Source of the DNA: an uncultured Victivallales bacterium
Lineage (GTDB): Bacteria > Verrucomicrobiota > Lentisphaeria > Oligosphaerales > JAFGRS01
Assembly: GCA_903834675.1 (NCBI GenBank)
Contig: CAILKC010000808.1
Coordinates: 1 to 12,462 of the forward strand
Length of the DNA: 12,462 nt
Direction: 5' to 3'
This document shows positions 6,205 to 12,462 of this stretch, piece by piece (the stretch's first letter is position 1; the number at the start of each line of letters is the position of its first letter). Both the position numbers and the translations under genes were made by a program. The notes under the pieces were generated by a model that ran no database searches, was not told where the DNA came from, and was given only the letters and a program-made list of their open reading frames with translations.

Positions 6205-8865
6205 ATGAACGACGTGCAAACCCAGTCGAATCTGCCCCGCTCTGCTCGTCGGCGCTGCCTTGGGGCCGTCCTTGCCCTCGGCCTTTCCTTCCCGTTCCTT
6301 GCCGCGGAGGTGCCCGTGAACCAGCCCCCCGTCTTCCCTGAGCGTCATCCGTACCTGGCCCTGACCCCCGCCGAGGTGACGCAGGCACGCGACCGGACGG
6401 CGCAGTATGCCTGGGCGAAGAAGGCCCTGCAGGACCTGACCGACGAGGCCAAGGGGTCCGTCTCCGCGACCTGGGACAAGCTGCCGGCGCAGGGCGACAC
6501 GGCGCACTGGGGCAAGGCGAACGCTCTGTTCAGCGTTGCCCTGGCCTACGCCTTCACCGGCGAAACCCGCTTCGGCGAATGGGTCCGCGACGGGCTCCTC
6601 GCCTATGCCGATGCCTACCCCGGGTTGAGCTTGACCAACCAGCGCTGCAAGCTCTTCACCCAGTCGCCGCTCTACGAGGCCATGTGGTTCGTGCCCGCGG
6701 CGCAGGCCTACGACCTGGTGGCCGACAGCGGCCTGCTCAGCGCCGAACAGCGGCAGCATATCGAGACCGACCTCCTGCGTGCGGGCCTGGTCTGCTTTGT
6801 CATCACCGATTTCCAGAACGATGCGCGCCTCAAAGACTTGCACTACCGCTGCTACAACTTTCAGGCCTGGCATCTGGCGGCGGTTGGGCTGGTGGGCCTG
6901 GCCGTGCGGGACCCGCAACTGGTCGCCTACGCCACCAGCAGCCCCTACGGCCTGCGGCACCTCATCGGCCACGACATCCGCGAGGACGGCCTGTTCTGGG
7001 AGCGCTCGGTGGGCTACAGCCAGTTCGTCGTCTCGGCCTTGCTGCCGCTCACCGAGGCCCTGCTGCACGCCGGCCTCGACGTCTACCGCTGGCAGGTCCC
7101 CAACCAGCGCAGCCGTGACGAGGATGCGCACTACGTCACCGACGTCAGCGACCGGCCGAAGTCGCTGCGCCTGCTGTTCGATGGCCCCTTCTATCTGGCG
7201 TTTCCCGACCTCTCCTACCCGGCACTGGGCGATAGCGACCGCGGGCCGTGGCGCGGCAACTGGACGCACCTGGTGGGGTATGAGCGCTACCGCGACCCCC
7301 GGCTCGCCTGGCTGCTGCGGCGCGACCTGCCGCTGGCCGCCGCCGAGGTGGACCGGGGTCGACTCGGCTTCCTGCACTACTATCGCTACCAGTACCGCTA
7401 CGAGCGCGTCCGGCTCGACGGCCAGCCCGTGCGCTGGGAACGCGCCGACCCGACCTTCGAGCGCCAGGACGACACGATCAACGTCCTCGATGGCGGCGTG
7501 CGTCAGTCCGACCACTACCTGCTCAACGACACCGACGCGGGCGACTTCGGGCTGGAGTGGACTCTGACCCGGCTGGCCGACTCTGGCGGCGACGATCGGG
7601 CCTGGGTCGTCTACCAGGTCGACAACCGCGACCCGAGAAGCCGCAAGTCCTTCGCCTTGCAGGCGCTTTGTCCCGAATTGAACCACCCCTATGCCTTCCG
7701 CCTCGAATGCCAGGGCCAGACGGTGCGCCTCCGGCGAGACGGCCAGGTCGTGGCCACCACGCCGTCGGTCTACCGCCAGGGGCCCGACTGGCATTGGCTG
7801 ATCCACGACGCGCCGCAGCTGGCCGAGCCCGACGGCGGCGCCGCCCTGCCCTGGGCCGACGGCGCTTTCGCCAACACCGGCGACTTCCGCCAGGGCTGTT
7901 CGCTCTTCCCGGCCTCAGGGATCGTCGTCCTGCGCCAGGCGGGGGCGGACTTTGTCACTCAACCAGACTCGACTGCCGTGGCCCTGAGTTACGGCCCCCA
8001 CGGCGGCGGCCACGGCCACGCCGACAAGCTGACACTCACCCTCTTCGCGCAGGGGCGGCAGTGGCTGCCCGACCTCGGCAGCATGCCCTACGAAACCACC
8101 TGGAAGGCCGAGTGGACGGCGCAGACCCTCAGCCACAACACCGTGGTCGTTGACGGCATCTCGCAACGCCCCACCGGCGCGCGGCATATCCAGTGGCCGG
8201 TAGACTCGGCGGCGGAACGCATCTGCGGTCGGCTGCTGCGCTTTGCGCCGGAGGCCAAGCTCGCCGCCGCCGCCTGCGACTCGGCCTACCCGGGACTGCT
8301 CCTCTCCCGTTCCCTGCGCCTCGCCGGGGCCTGCGTCGTCGACCGCTTCGACGTGGGCCCGGCAGAAGGCGCGCCCGCCGCGGCGGCAACGCGCCGCTTC
8401 GACTACGTGTTGCACCTCGACGGCGCTCTGCTCGAGAGCACGGCCCCGCTCACGGCCTGCTCCGGCAAGCTCGGCGAACGCTACGGCTACCAACACGTGG
8501 AGCAGACCCAGACCGCCGAACTGACGGCGCCTGTGTCCCTGACCTATGCCGCCGACAACCGTCGGCTACGGGTGTGGATCGTGCCCGTGGCCGCCCAGGG
8601 GACCACCGCGACGAGTGCCGCGCGGCTCGTCCTCGGCACCGGCCTGACCAACCAGCCGAACGGACACATGCCCATGCTCATCGTCCGCCGCGAGGGGCTG
8701 GCGGCGACCTTCGTGACCGTGTTCGAACCGCTGGGGACCGGGGCCGAGCTCACCGCCGTCCGGCTGGATGATGGGACCCCCGGGCAGCCCCCAGTACTCG
8801 TCCTGGAACGCGTTGGCGGCAGCGAGCGCCTGCCGGTCGGACCGGCGGAGGCCGCCACACCGTGA
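6205..8865 (+). CDS. Secreted heparinase II/III-like polysaccharide lyase with alginate-lyase-type toroid domain
   Basis: The 886-residue protein has an export signal (RRRCLGAVLALGLSFPFLAA, about 15-34). An alpha-toroid lyase domain spans about 45-390 and a beta-sandwich heparinase II/III domain about 420-720, with a further beta-rich C-terminal part. Such enzymes cleave uronic-acid-containing polysaccharides by beta-elimination. Candidate active-site residues by family pattern are N218 and H223 (NFQAWH), Y271 (VGYSQF), and the His cluster in PHGGGHGHADKL (H599, H603, H605); SHNTVVVDG (643-651) is the usual heparinase II/III strand motif. The overall pattern resembles PL15/PL17/PL39-type lyases; the exact family and substrate are not decidable here. 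At the first ATG (6205), GAGG abuts the codon. A GTG at 6214 would have GAGG at a good 9-nt spacing, so the true start may be three codons in. It is the first gene of an operon with the beta-helix gene 32 nt downstream. A neighbouring glycan-active enzyme fits extracellular degradation. Confidence 0.88.
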   Translation: MNDVQTQSNLPRSARRRCLGAVLALGLSFPFLAAEVPVNQPPVFPERHPYLALTPAEVTQARDRTAQYAWAKKALQDLTDEAKGSVSATWDKLPAQGDTAHWGKANALFSVALAYAFTGETRFGEWVRDGLLAYADAYPGLSLTNQRCKLFTQSPLYEAMWFVPAAQAYDLVADSGLLSAEQRQHIETDLLRAGLVCFVITDFQNDARLKDLHYRCYNFQAWHLAAVGLVGLAVRDPQLVAYATSSPYGLRHLIGHDIREDGLFWERSVGYSQFVVSALLPLTEALLHAGLDVYRWQVPNQRSRDEDAHYVTDVSDRPKSLRLLFDGPFYLAFPDLSYPALGDSDRGPWRGNWTHLVGYERYRDPRLAWLLRRDLPLAAAEVDRGRLGFLHYYRYQYRYERVRLDGQPVRWERADPTFERQDDTINVLDGGVRQSDHYLLNDTDAGDFGLEWTLTRLADSGGDDRAWVVYQVDNRDPRSRKSFALQALCPELNHPYAFRLECQGQTVRLRRDGQVVATTPSVYRQGPDWHWLIHDAPQLAEPDGGAALPWADGAFANTGDFRQGCSLFPASGIVVLRQAGADFVTQPDSTAVALSYGPHGGGHGHADKLTLTLFAQGRQWLPDLGSMPYETTWKAEWTAQTLSHNTVVVDGISQRPTGARHIQWPVDSAAERICGRLLRFAPEAKLAAAACDSAYPGLLLSRSLRLAGACVVDRFDVGPAEGAPAAAATRRFDYVLHLDGALLESTAPLTACSGKLGERYGYQHVEQTQTAELTAPVSLTYAADNRRLRVWIVPVAAQGTTATSAARLVLGTGLTNQPNGHMPMLIVRREGLAATFVTVFEPLGTGAELTAVRLDDGTPGQPPVLVLERVGGSERLPVGPAEAATP

Positions 8866-8884
8866 GATCACGCATCTTAAAGAG

Positions 8885-8889
8885 AGGAG
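8885..8889 (+). promoter_or_regulatory. Ribosome binding site fixing the beta-helix gene start
   Basis: AGGAG lies 8 nt before the ATG at 8898. This decides for the ATG over an in-frame GTG at 8862, which overlaps the lyase stop codon, has no such site and would put 12 basic residues before the signal peptide. Confidence 0.75.
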
Positions 8890-8897
8890 TGACGCAC

Positions 8898-11567
8898 ATG
8901 CACCGCCGTACTGCAGTCTTTCTGATATTGACGTGTACGCTCGCGGGGGCGGCTGTCGAAGTCTACGTCGCCCCCGAGGGCACGGATGACGGACGAGGGA
9001 CCCTGGAGCGTCCCTTCGCGACGGTTGAGCGCGCTCGCGACGCCCTGCGTGAGCTGCGAACGGCCGGCACGCTCGCCGGGCCTGCCACGGTATTCCTCCG
9101 CGGTGGGGTCTACGCGCTTGGGCAGACGCTGAAGCTGGAGGCCCAGGACTCCGGCAGCGCCGAGGCCCCGGTGGTCTTTCGCGCCTACCGTGACGAGAAG
9201 CCGGTGCTGAGCGGCGGCAAGGCCATCACCGGCTTCGCCGCCGGTGATGGGCCGATACTGAAAGCTGATCTCGCCGCGCAGGGCCTGAAGGGGGCACGCT
9301 TCAAGCAACTCTTCATGGGTGCCCAAAGGCAGGTGCTGGCGCGCTACCCCAACTATGATCCCGCGAACCCGATCACGGGCGGCTGGGCCTATGTCGACCC
9401 GAACGCCCCTGTTGCGGGAACGACCTGGGATGCTGCTCCCATGGGGAAACGCATACTGCAGTATCGGGAAGCTGATGCGCGGCGGTGGGCCGAGCCAACG
9501 CAGGGACGAGTCTGCATCTTCGCCGGTTTCGAATGGTGGAATAACTTCGTCCCCATCGCCTCCACGGACCCGGCGCAGCGGACGATTACCCTGGCCAATG
9601 ATTGCTCGTACCGAATCAACCCCGGCGACCGCTACTACGTCATGGGCCTGCGCGAGGAACTGGACGCGCCCGGCGAATGGTGGCTGGATGAGAAGACAAG
9701 CACTCTGTGGTTCTGGCCACCTAAGCCACTGGAGGGCGAGACGGTCTATGCGCCGGTGCTGCAGACGCTCCTGCAGCTTGAAGGCACAAAGCACCTGACG
9801 GTGCAGGGGCTGGGGTTTGAGGTGTGCGAGGGCACCGGCGTGCTGATGAACAACACGGAAGCCTGTCGGCTCGCCGCTTGCACGATCCGCAACGTGGGGG
9901 AATACGGCGGCTCGGGCGTGGCTGTGTCCGGTGGCAAGAACAGCGGCATCGTCGGCTGCGACATCAGTGAGACCGGCCGGGATGGGATCAGCCTGTCGGG
10001 CGGTGACACCATCACCCGCACCCCGGCCGGGAACTACGCCGAGAACAACCACATCTGGCACACTGGCGTCTTTTGGAAGGAGGGCTCCGGGATAGCCGTC
10101 CGTGGCGTGGGCAACCGCGTTTCGCGCAACCTCGTCCACGACGTGCCGCGCTTTGCCGTCGTCGCCAACGGCTGTGACTACGTCATTGAGCTGAACCACC
10201 TGCACCACGTATCCCTCGAAACCACCGACACCGGCGCGATCTACTGCCACGCGTGGGACTGGCGAGGCACGCACGGGTCTGTCATCCGCTACAACTTCAT
10301 TCATGACGTGATCGGCCGCGGCCGCGTCAACGGCGAGTGGCGGGCGCCCTATTTCGCCTGGGGTATCTACCTGGACTGGAGCGCCACGGGCACCCACACC
10401 CATGGCAACATCGTCGCGCGGGCGCCGCGGGGGGGGCTCCATCTGCATGATGGCCGCGACAACCTGATCGAGAACAACATCATCGTGGACTGCGGCGAGC
10501 AGCAGATCGAGTTCACCGGCTGGACCGTGGACCACTTCTTCTGGAAGATGGGAATGGAGATCAACGGGTGGGCCAAACACTACGACGCGGTCGCCGGCCA
10601 GCCCGCCTGGCACCGGGAGGGCAGCACGCTGCGCGACCCGCGCACCGCCGCCTTGCCCGATGGGCACACCATGCACCACAACCGGCTGCGTCGCAACCTT
10701 CTCGTCTCCCCCGGCACCACGGCGAAGGCCATCCAGTACCACAACGTCTCGTTTGCCGACAATCCCTCCGATCACAATCTCATCTGGCAGGGCGGTCACC
10801 CCGTCCGCACCGGACAGTTTGCGGTCAAGGCAACCACGGGACCGGACCTTGCTCTCAATGGGGGTTTCGAGGAGGGCGTCCCTGCGGGCCTGCCGCCGGG
10901 CTGGACCTGCCGCTTGCCCCTCGCCGCCTCGAAAGCCGAACCGGTTACCGATATGCTGCATGGGGGCCAGCGGGCCTTGCGGCTGGTTGGCGTGGGCTCG
11001 TCGGCGCTGACCGGGAGGCCGCCGTGGGAGCGCCAGGTGATGCTCGAGGGGGCCCATATCAAGACCGTTGTGCCCGGGAAGACCTACCGCTTCTCGGTAT
11101 GGCTCAAGTCCGCCGCCGAGGGCACGCCCGTGACCGTGGAGGCGCTGTCGTACAAGGGCGGCGTCCACGACGTGCGCTTCACGAATCAGGTCACAGTAGG
11201 CACGGCGTGGCGCCAGTATGAGGTGGTCTTCTGCTTCCCCAAGCCGGGCGATGCCAACTATCACCCCGGCCTCGAGGACACCTTCTACGTGCGGGTGATA
11301 CTGTGCCCGGACGAGGCAACGCTGTGGGTGGATGACGTGGAACTGCGGGAGGCGACCTTGCTGGACGAGTGGGCAGCCTGGCAGGCGCAGGGCATGGACC
11401 TGCACTCGGTCGTTACCGACCCCCTGTTTGTGGACGCGGCGAAGGACGACTACCGGCTCAGGCCGGAGTCGCCGGCGTTCACGCTGGGATTTGAGCCGAT
11501 CCCGGTCGAGAGAATCGGCTGCTATGCCGACCCACTACGGGCCAGCTGGCCGCTCTCCTGCCAGTGA
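8898..11567 (+). CDS. Secreted right-handed parallel beta-helix protein, GH141-like, with inserted carbohydrate-binding module
   Basis: The 889-residue product starts with a signal peptide (MHRRTAVFLILTCTLAGAA, cleavage near 19). The entry motif typical of secreted beta-helix CAZymes follows: VYVAPEGTDDGRGT...RPFATVERARDAL (22-50). GEWWLDEKTSTLWFWPP (about 259-275) and the beta-helix coils (about 285-640) come next, including CDISETGRDGISLSGGD and TPAGNYAENN (354-383), ETTDTGAIY (441-449) and GIYLDW (489-494). This set of motifs is that of GH141-type proteins, whose known members include an alpha-L-fucosidase and xylan-active enzymes. D444 and D493 are the best candidate catalytic acids. A jelly-roll module of the CBM4/9 type (NGGFEEG at 654-660, PGKTYRFSVWLKS, ending LWVDDVEL at 808-815) is inserted before the last beta-helix segment (DPLFVDAAKDDYRLRPESPA, from 841). 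It follows the lyase by 32 nt and probably acts on the same polysaccharide outside the cell. Enzyme activity rather than pure binding is likely but unproven. Confidence 0.87.
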   Translation: MHRRTAVFLILTCTLAGAAVEVYVAPEGTDDGRGTLERPFATVERARDALRELRTAGTLAGPATVFLRGGVYALGQTLKLEAQDSGSAEAPVVFRAYRDEKPVLSGGKAITGFAAGDGPILKADLAAQGLKGARFKQLFMGAQRQVLARYPNYDPANPITGGWAYVDPNAPVAGTTWDAAPMGKRILQYREADARRWAEPTQGRVCIFAGFEWWNNFVPIASTDPAQRTITLANDCSYRINPGDRYYVMGLREELDAPGEWWLDEKTSTLWFWPPKPLEGETVYAPVLQTLLQLEGTKHLTVQGLGFEVCEGTGVLMNNTEACRLAACTIRNVGEYGGSGVAVSGGKNSGIVGCDISETGRDGISLSGGDTITRTPAGNYAENNHIWHTGVFWKEGSGIAVRGVGNRVSRNLVHDVPRFAVVANGCDYVIELNHLHHVSLETTDTGAIYCHAWDWRGTHGSVIRYNFIHDVIGRGRVNGEWRAPYFAWGIYLDWSATGTHTHGNIVARAPRGGLHLHDGRDNLIENNIIVDCGEQQIEFTGWTVDHFFWKMGMEINGWAKHYDAVAGQPAWHREGSTLRDPRTAALPDGHTMHHNRLRRNLLVSPGTTAKAIQYHNVSFADNPSDHNLIWQGGHPVRTGQFAVKATTGPDLALNGGFEEGVPAGLPPGWTCRLPLAASKAEPVTDMLHGGQRALRLVGVGSSALTGRPPWERQVMLEGAHIKTVVPGKTYRFSVWLKSAAEGTPVTVEALSYKGGVHDVRFTNQVTVGTAWRQYEVVFCFPKPGDANYHPGLEDTFYVRVILCPDEATLWVDDVELREATLLDEWAAWQAQGMDLHSVVTDPLFVDAAKDDYRLRPESPAFTLGFEPIPVERIGCYADPLRASWPLSCQ

Positions 11568-11589
11568 GTGCGGAATGAGCGTTCAGCGC

Positions 11590-11637
11590 TTGACAGTCCG
11601 GCCGTCGGCCCGTAACGCAGAAAGGTTGAATCAACCT
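11590..11637 (+). promoter_or_regulatory. Possible promoter and operator dyad upstream of the ribbon-helix-helix-like gene
   Basis: A perfect -35 hexamer TTGACA is at 11590-11595, but the -10 position at 17 bp reads TAACGC (11613-11618), a poor match. A dyad GGCCG-T-CGGCC (11600-11610) lies in the spacer. The 15-bp palindrome AGGTTGA-A-TCAACCT (11623-11637) covers the predicted start of transcription and ends 12 nt before the GTG of the small gene. Ribbon-helix-helix proteins often repress their own promoters at such sites. The weak -10 is the main doubt. Confidence 0.35.
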
Positions 11638-11649
11638 GCGGAGAATCCC

Positions 11650-12046
11650 GTGCCGAATCAACTCGCAAGCACCAAGCGTCGGCAGAGTCTGGCCGAACCG
11701 GCGTCGGTCCTGGCCGCCTTGGCGGAGATCGCGCGGCGCGAGGGTACGACCGCGATGGCGCTGATGCGTCAGGGCGGTGCGTGAGGCCATCCGGAGGCGC
11801 GCCGTCGAGCCCGCCCAGGCCACGTGGCTGCGGCCCGTGGTCAGGGGATTTGCGCCGCAGCCGCCGGAGCGCTTTGCCACCGCGGCGCAACCGGCGCGGT
11901 TCAAGCGCCGTCAACGCGAGTTTGACCACGTGCTTCTGGACCTGCAACTGGCCAGTCCGGCGGCGGTGCAGGCCCGCAATTCCGTCGTCTCGGCGCACTG
12001 CACGGTACGGCTTTTGGAACTGGAGGGGGACCGTGCCAAGGCCTGA
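11650..12046 (+). pseudogene. Ribbon-helix-helix-like (CopG-type) DNA-binding protein gene split by a frameshift
   Basis: Two adjacent frames seem to be one broken gene. The first (GTG at 11650, GGAG 6 nt upstream; 44 residues, stop at 11784) ends ...LAALAEIARREGTTAMALMRQ-GGA. The second (from 11777 to a stop at 12046) opens VREAIRRRAVEPAQ. Removing one G from the GGG at 11772-11774 joins them as ...REGTTAMALMRQ-AVREAIRRRA. This is the classic ribbon-helix-helix pattern of a short strand, a helix, a turn after an Arg-Glu-Gly, and a second helix ending in Arg-rich sequence. The restored product would be about 131 residues, with an RHH domain at about 8-53 and an unrecognised C-terminal part with a helical stretch near the end (ARNSVVSAHCTVRLLELEGDRAKA). 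RHH proteins are antitoxins or plasmid/mobile-element regulators. It could instead be two overlapping genes, or the extra G could be a sequencing error. Confidence 0.55.
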
Positions 12047-12299
12047 GGCGCCCGCCGCTGCTGGCCGTTCCCCTGAGGACTTCGCCGCAGTTCTCGCCAA
12101 TGATATCTCCGGGGTGGGCGGACACGGCATCAAGCTCACCGGCGGCGACGATAAGACCCTGACCCCGGCCGGTAAACACGGGATAGGCCCGGGGCGCAAG
12201 TCAGCTCCGTGGGTGGTGACTGCTCAGGTCCTGGGGTTCAGGAAACGGCGAGACGGCGAGACGGTGACTGGAGGAGACAGAGAGCGAGACGGCGGATGA
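12033..12299 (+). CDS. Short chimeric reading frame containing a beta-helix gene fragment
   Basis: This 88-codon frame starts at GTG 12033 with a strong GGAGG 6 nt upstream (12022-12026) and overlaps the end of the preceding frame by 14 nt. Its first 21 residues (MPRPEAPAAAGRSPEDFAAVL) look like the genuine start of an unknown gene. From about residue 22 it continues into a fragment of a GH141-like beta-helix protein, then into low-complexity, Arg/Gly-rich sequence encoded partly by an 8-bp tandem repeat. The product is unlikely to be a functional protein. The layout suggests that the start of a second gene, once following the RHH-like gene, has been joined to foreign or paralogous debris. 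Whether it is expressed cannot be told. Confidence 0.4.
   Translation: MPRPEAPAAAGRSPEDFAAVLANDISGVGGHGIKLTGGDDKTLTPAGKHGIGPGRKSAPWVVTAQVLGFRKRRDGETVTGGDRERDGG
12096..12179 (+). pseudogene. Internal fragment of a second GH141-like beta-helix gene
   Basis: The translation from 12099 reads NDISGVGGHGIKLTGGDD then KTLTPAGKH. This lines up with residues 355-376 of the beta-helix protein in this window (DISETGRDGISLSGGD...TPAGN) and even better with the common form of this motif in the family (GGDRKTLTPAGN). The DNA is clearly diverged from the intact gene, so it is not a recent duplication. Nothing before or after it resembles the family, and no start, signal peptide or rest of the helix is present. 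It is best read as a relic of a paralogue or a recombination scar. A chance match of this length and motif density is unlikely. Confidence 0.6.
12245..12268 (+). repeat. 8-bp tandem repeat (ACGGCGAG)
   Basis: ACGGCGAG occurs twice in tandem (12245-12260), followed by the degenerate copy ACGGTGAC (12261-12268). GAGAC-rich variants continue to about 12290 (CGAGACGGCGG). It falls inside the tail of the chimeric frame, where it encodes Arg/Asp/Gly-rich sequence. It looks like a slippage-prone simple repeat in decaying DNA. Confidence 0.6.
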
Positions 12300-12462
12300 G
12301 GAAAACAGGGTTCAGCCCAGCCCCCGGCTGGGGCCGGACATACCGGAATGAGACTTGCCGAGGCGGGGTCCCATTCCGATCCGGCCAGGACGCGCCGGAT
12401 CGCCTGGAGGGCGGCCCTGCGTGGCCGCCGCGGCGCCGACGCAGCGGCGCCCTCCAACGCCC
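12300..12462. repeat. Gene-free tail with three consecutive hairpins
   Basis: No gene is seen here. Three inverted repeats follow one another: CCCAGCC-CCC-GGCTGGG (12316-12332); CGGAATG-N21-CATTCCG (12344-12378); and a large dyad with outer arms GGAGGGCG (12406-12413) and CGCCCTCC (12448-12455) and inner arms CTGCGT (12417-12422) and ACGCAG (12439-12444), separated by a 3-nt internal loop on each side and closing a GC-rich apex. There is no T-run, so simple terminators are unlikely. The big hairpin has the look of a dispersed palindromic element of high-GC genomes; only this copy is visible. Confidence 0.5.

Noticed and set aside
6121..7806. A 561-codon minus-strand open frame opposite the heparinase-like gene
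   Set aside because: Val/Gly/Ala/Arg-rich shadow translation without recognisable domains; it runs across the leader dyads and the lyase coding region.
8925..8945. Lipoprotein signal (Cys in LILTCTLAG) in the beta-helix protein
   Set aside because: The residue before Cys is Thr and the preceding ones do not fit a lipobox. An ordinary signal peptide ending at AGAA fits better.
8877..11405. An 842-codon open frame on the minus strand, opposite the beta-helix gene
   Set aside because: It shows no family motifs, and its length is explained by strong codon bias in high-GC DNA. The plus-strand frame has a signal peptide, a ribosome binding site and clear family motifs.
1..12462. CRISPR array, tRNA or rRNA genes, intact transposase
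   Set aside because: No regularly spaced repeats, cloverleaf-like segments, rRNA-like sequence or transposase motifs were found on either strand by eye.

Overview
The window is high-GC bacterial DNA with compact gene spacing. It holds single-copy housekeeping genes (yicC, ruvB, ruvA, lexA) and, on the other side of the lexA promoter, two large secreted carbohydrate-active proteins. The RuvB sequence style (SSPLRSRF...RLDYY), the family of large beta-helix proteins and the REP-like debris would fit an uncultured PVC-type lineage (Lentisphaerota, Kiritimatiellota or Planctomycetota) or a similar group. This is an inference with low to moderate confidence; no 16S or other marker is present.

Layout. 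Bases 1-420 hold no convincing gene: there is REP-like hairpin debris at 1-100 and a weak promoter near 280-306. A single-pass membrane protein of unknown function lies at 421-1044 (+). A hairpin-rich convergent gap follows (1045-1207). Then comes a tightly packed minus-strand cluster, read from right to left: lexA (5776-5153), a gap with a candidate promoter (5055-5027), a small membrane-anchored coiled-coil protein (4924-4571), ruvA, ruvB, a family 2 glycosyltransferase, and yicC (ending at 1208). Three of the junctions are 4-bp start/stop overlaps or gaps of about 30 bp or less, so the five genes from 4924 to 1208 read as one operon. ruvC is not present.

The lexA promoter is the clearest regulatory site in the window. 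It has a consensus -35 TTGACA, a 17-bp spacer and a -10 TATTAT, and the -10 sits inside the dyad GTATAT-N9-ATATAC, which is the natural candidate for the autoregulatory LexA box. Rightward of it, a 330-bp leader with four inverted repeats precedes a two-gene plus-strand operon: a heparinase II/III-like polysaccharide lyase (6205-8865) and a GH141-like parallel beta-helix protein carrying an inserted carbohydrate-binding module (8898-11567). Both have export signals, and together they probably attack an extracellular polysaccharide, perhaps uronic-acid or fucose-rich; the substrate cannot be read from the sequence.

The right end (11568-12462) looks like eroded accessory DNA. It holds a ribbon-helix-helix-type gene that appears split by one extra G, then a short reading frame whose second part is a fragment (about 28 codons) of another GH141-like beta-helix gene, then an 8-bp tandem repeat and three consecutive hairpins. 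No tRNA, rRNA, CRISPR array or intact transposase was seen.
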